A stretch of DNA of 64,000 bases from JBHJGS01 sp050331575 (GTDB lineage: Bacteria > Pseudomonadota > Alphaproteobacteria > Sphingomonadales > Rhodothalassiaceae): contig JBHJGS010000020.1 of the NCBI GenBank assembly GCA_050331575.1, positions 1-64,000 on the forward strand. Direction: 5' to 3'. Positions within the stretch are counted from its first letter, which is position 1; every line of letters begins with the position of its first letter. The translations under genes and the position numbers were made by a program. Below, piece by piece: positions 60,730 to 64,000 of the stretch. The notes under the pieces were generated by a model, which was given only the letters and a program-made list of their open reading frames with translations, searched no databases and was not told the DNA's origin.

Positions 60730-60799
60730 CGCCACGTTTGGCGCTTTCCCTTCCGCCCGCCGCTCTGCTAGGGACCGGGCGGTAGGAGGGACCGTGCCG

Positions 60800-61495
60800 A
60801 TGAAAGCCGCCGTGATCGTGTTTCCCGGCTCCAATTGCGACCGCGATGTGGCGGTGGCGCTGGAACAGACCAGCGGCCGGGCGCCGGTGATGGTCTGGCA
60901 CAAGGAAACGGACGTGCCGGACGTCGACCTGATTGTGCTGCCCGGCGGCTTTTCTTATGGCGACTATCTGCGCTGCGGCGCCATGGCCGCACGCTCTCCG
61001 ATCATCGAGGCGGTGGTCGCCCGCGCCAAGGCCGGTACGCCCGTCTTGGGGATCTGCAACGGTTTTCAGCTCCTCACCGAAATCGGCCTGCTGCCCGGGG
61101 CATTGATGCGCAATCGAGGGCTCAGCTTCCTGTCCAAAGAGGTATTTCTGAAGGTCGAGCGCGCCGATACCGCCTTCACCAACGCCTATCAGGCCGGCCA
61201 ACGGATCCGTATCCCGATCGCCCATCATGACGGCAATTTCTTCGCCGATGCGGACACGCTGGCCGCCTTGGAAGACAAGGGCCAGGTGCTGTTCCGCTAT
61301 GTCGACGCCGACGGGGCGGTCAGCGATGCCGCCAATCCCAACGGCTCGGTGAACAATATCGCCGGGATCGTCGATGCGGCGGGCCGGGTCTGCGGTCTGA
61401 TGCCCCATCCCGAACGCGCCGTTGATCCAGACGCCGGCCGAACCGACGGCCGTGGCGTGTTTGAAAGCCTGCTCAGCCATCTTGCCCCTGCGTGA
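60800..61495 (+). CDS. purQ: Phosphoribosylformylglycinamidine synthase glutaminase subunit
   Basis: A 231-residue class I glutamine amidotransferase that provides ammonia to PurL in purine synthesis. The N-terminus KAAVIVFPGSNCDRD is typical; the nucleophile is Cys86 in VLGICNGFQLL, and the His/Glu of the triad lie in MPHPERAV. The ATG at 60800 follows GGAGGG by 9 bases; a GTG at 60794 is too close. purS, the third component of this PurL type, is not adjacent. Confidence 0.96.
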   Translation: MKAAVIVFPGSNCDRDVAVALEQTSGRAPVMVWHKETDVPDVDLIVLPGGFSYGDYLRCGAMAARSPIIEAVVARAKAGTPVLGICNGFQLLTEIGLLPGALMRNRGLSFLSKEVFLKVERADTAFTNAYQAGQRIRIPIAHHDGNFFADADTLAALEDKGQVLFRYVDADGAVSDAANPNGSVNNIAGIVDAAGRVCGLMPHPERAVDPDAGRTDGRGVFESLLSHLAPA

Positions 61496-61506
61496 AAGAC
61501 CGTGTC

Positions 61507-61746
61507 ATGACGCGATATGTCCTCCTGTTCTCTGCCCTGGCGCTGCTGGCCGGCTGCACCAAGGACCCCGATGGCGGTTACCAACCCGACCCGATTCTGA
61601 GCGAGCTTGCGCGCGGGGCGTGCGAGGGCAGTGCCGGCTGCCAGGTCGCCGATCCCGGTGCCGGCATCGGCCGCCCCTGCCCCGGCAATCAACGCCGCGA
61701 CCCCGCCTCCGACCGATGCCTGCCGCCCTCCCCTCATTCGCGCTGA
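61507..61746 (+). CDS. Small lipoprotein between purQ and purL
   Basis: A 79-residue protein with a lipobox (LALLAGC, Cys about residue 16), so it should be lipid-anchored in the outer or inner membrane. The mature part has several Cys and a Pro/Asp-rich end and is of unknown function. ATG 61507 gives a short signal; a GTG at 61492 overlaps the purQ stop (GTGA) and would add five residues, so the start is uncertain. It lies in a purine gene unit with no obvious metabolic link. Confidence 0.6.
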   Translation: MTRYVLLFSALALLAGCTKDPDGGYQPDPILSELARGACEGSAGCQVADPGAGIGRPCPGNQRRDPASDRCLPPSPHSR

Positions 61747-61758
61747 GATCCGACACCA

Positions 61759-63954
<2,196 letters not shown>

Positions 63955-64000
63955 TCTGCACGCACCCCCTGGACGTGGGCGACGATTTCGGAGTAATTCG

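Overview
The window is about 64 kb of high-GC DNA from an alphaproteobacterium, probably marine and Gram-negative. The evidence is the gene content: a full ccoNOQP-GHIS cbb3 oxidase cluster under an FNR-type regulator, a B12-dependent NrdJ, the NDUFA12-like / MlaD / DUF2155 / aat cluster, a complex I assembly factor-like prenyl-synthase homologue, VPLPA-type C-terminal sorting, a serralysin-type secreted nuclease and the order rpmI-rplT-pheS-pheT. The order or family cannot be fixed from sequence reading alone. Most of the window is chromosomal housekeeping. No rRNA, tRNA, CRISPR array, insertion sequence or prophage was recognised.

Layout. 0-6 kb: the start of an alanine-rich protein running off the left edge, a 1424-residue secreted nuclease with lamin-tail domains, and a CTERM-anchored surface protein. 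6-11 kb: an isochorismatase-amidohydrolase pair divergent from an HxlR regulator, with a palindromic site between them, then a PLP lyase and a VOC protein. 11-18 kb, mostly minus strand: prenyl-synthase-like protein, argC, motA, an acyltransferase, an envelope redox pair (redoxin plus DsbD-like) and a LysR regulator. 18-24 kb: an autotransporter, a DUF885-like exported protein and a sugar transferase. 24-34.4 kb: the respiratory block, with a persulfide-dioxygenase-like MBL protein, FNR, a small unknown protein, an FNR box and eight cco genes. 34.6-41 kb: Nudix, dnaE, aat, DUF2155, mlaD, NDUFA12-like. 41-46.3 kb: nrdJ, a DUF3168-like protein and an S24-like repressor without its catalytic residues. 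46.3-52 kb: methyltransferase and the translation operon rpmI-rplT-pheS-pheT. 52-64 kb, all plus strand: TraB/GumN protein, dprA, topA-rnr-protease, DUF1206 protein, purQ-lipoprotein-purL.

How it works together. The cco cluster makes a high-affinity terminal oxidase: N, O and P are the catalytic core, Q a small subunit, G, H and S assembly factors and I the copper pump. FNR (Cys-X2-Cys-X7-Cys plus Cys104, E-x-x-S-R recognition helix) lies just upstream, and a near-perfect FNR box sits in the divergent region before ccoN. Many gene joints are 4-bp or 1-bp start/stop overlaps (ccoQ/P, ccoI/S, ccoG/H, dnaE/Nudix, pheS/pheT, topA/rnr, rnr/protease), which points to translational coupling.

The most unusual items are a dispersed palindromic repeat whose edge supplies the TAG stop codon of three unrelated genes, a terminator-like hairpin just before pheS, an S24-type regulator with Ala for its catalytic Ser and a possible 17-codon leader ORF, a DUF885 relative with an altered metal motif, a hemerythrin-like protein sharing the FNR-box region with ccoN, and two tail-to-tail gene overlaps. 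No wholly new multi-gene system was evident.
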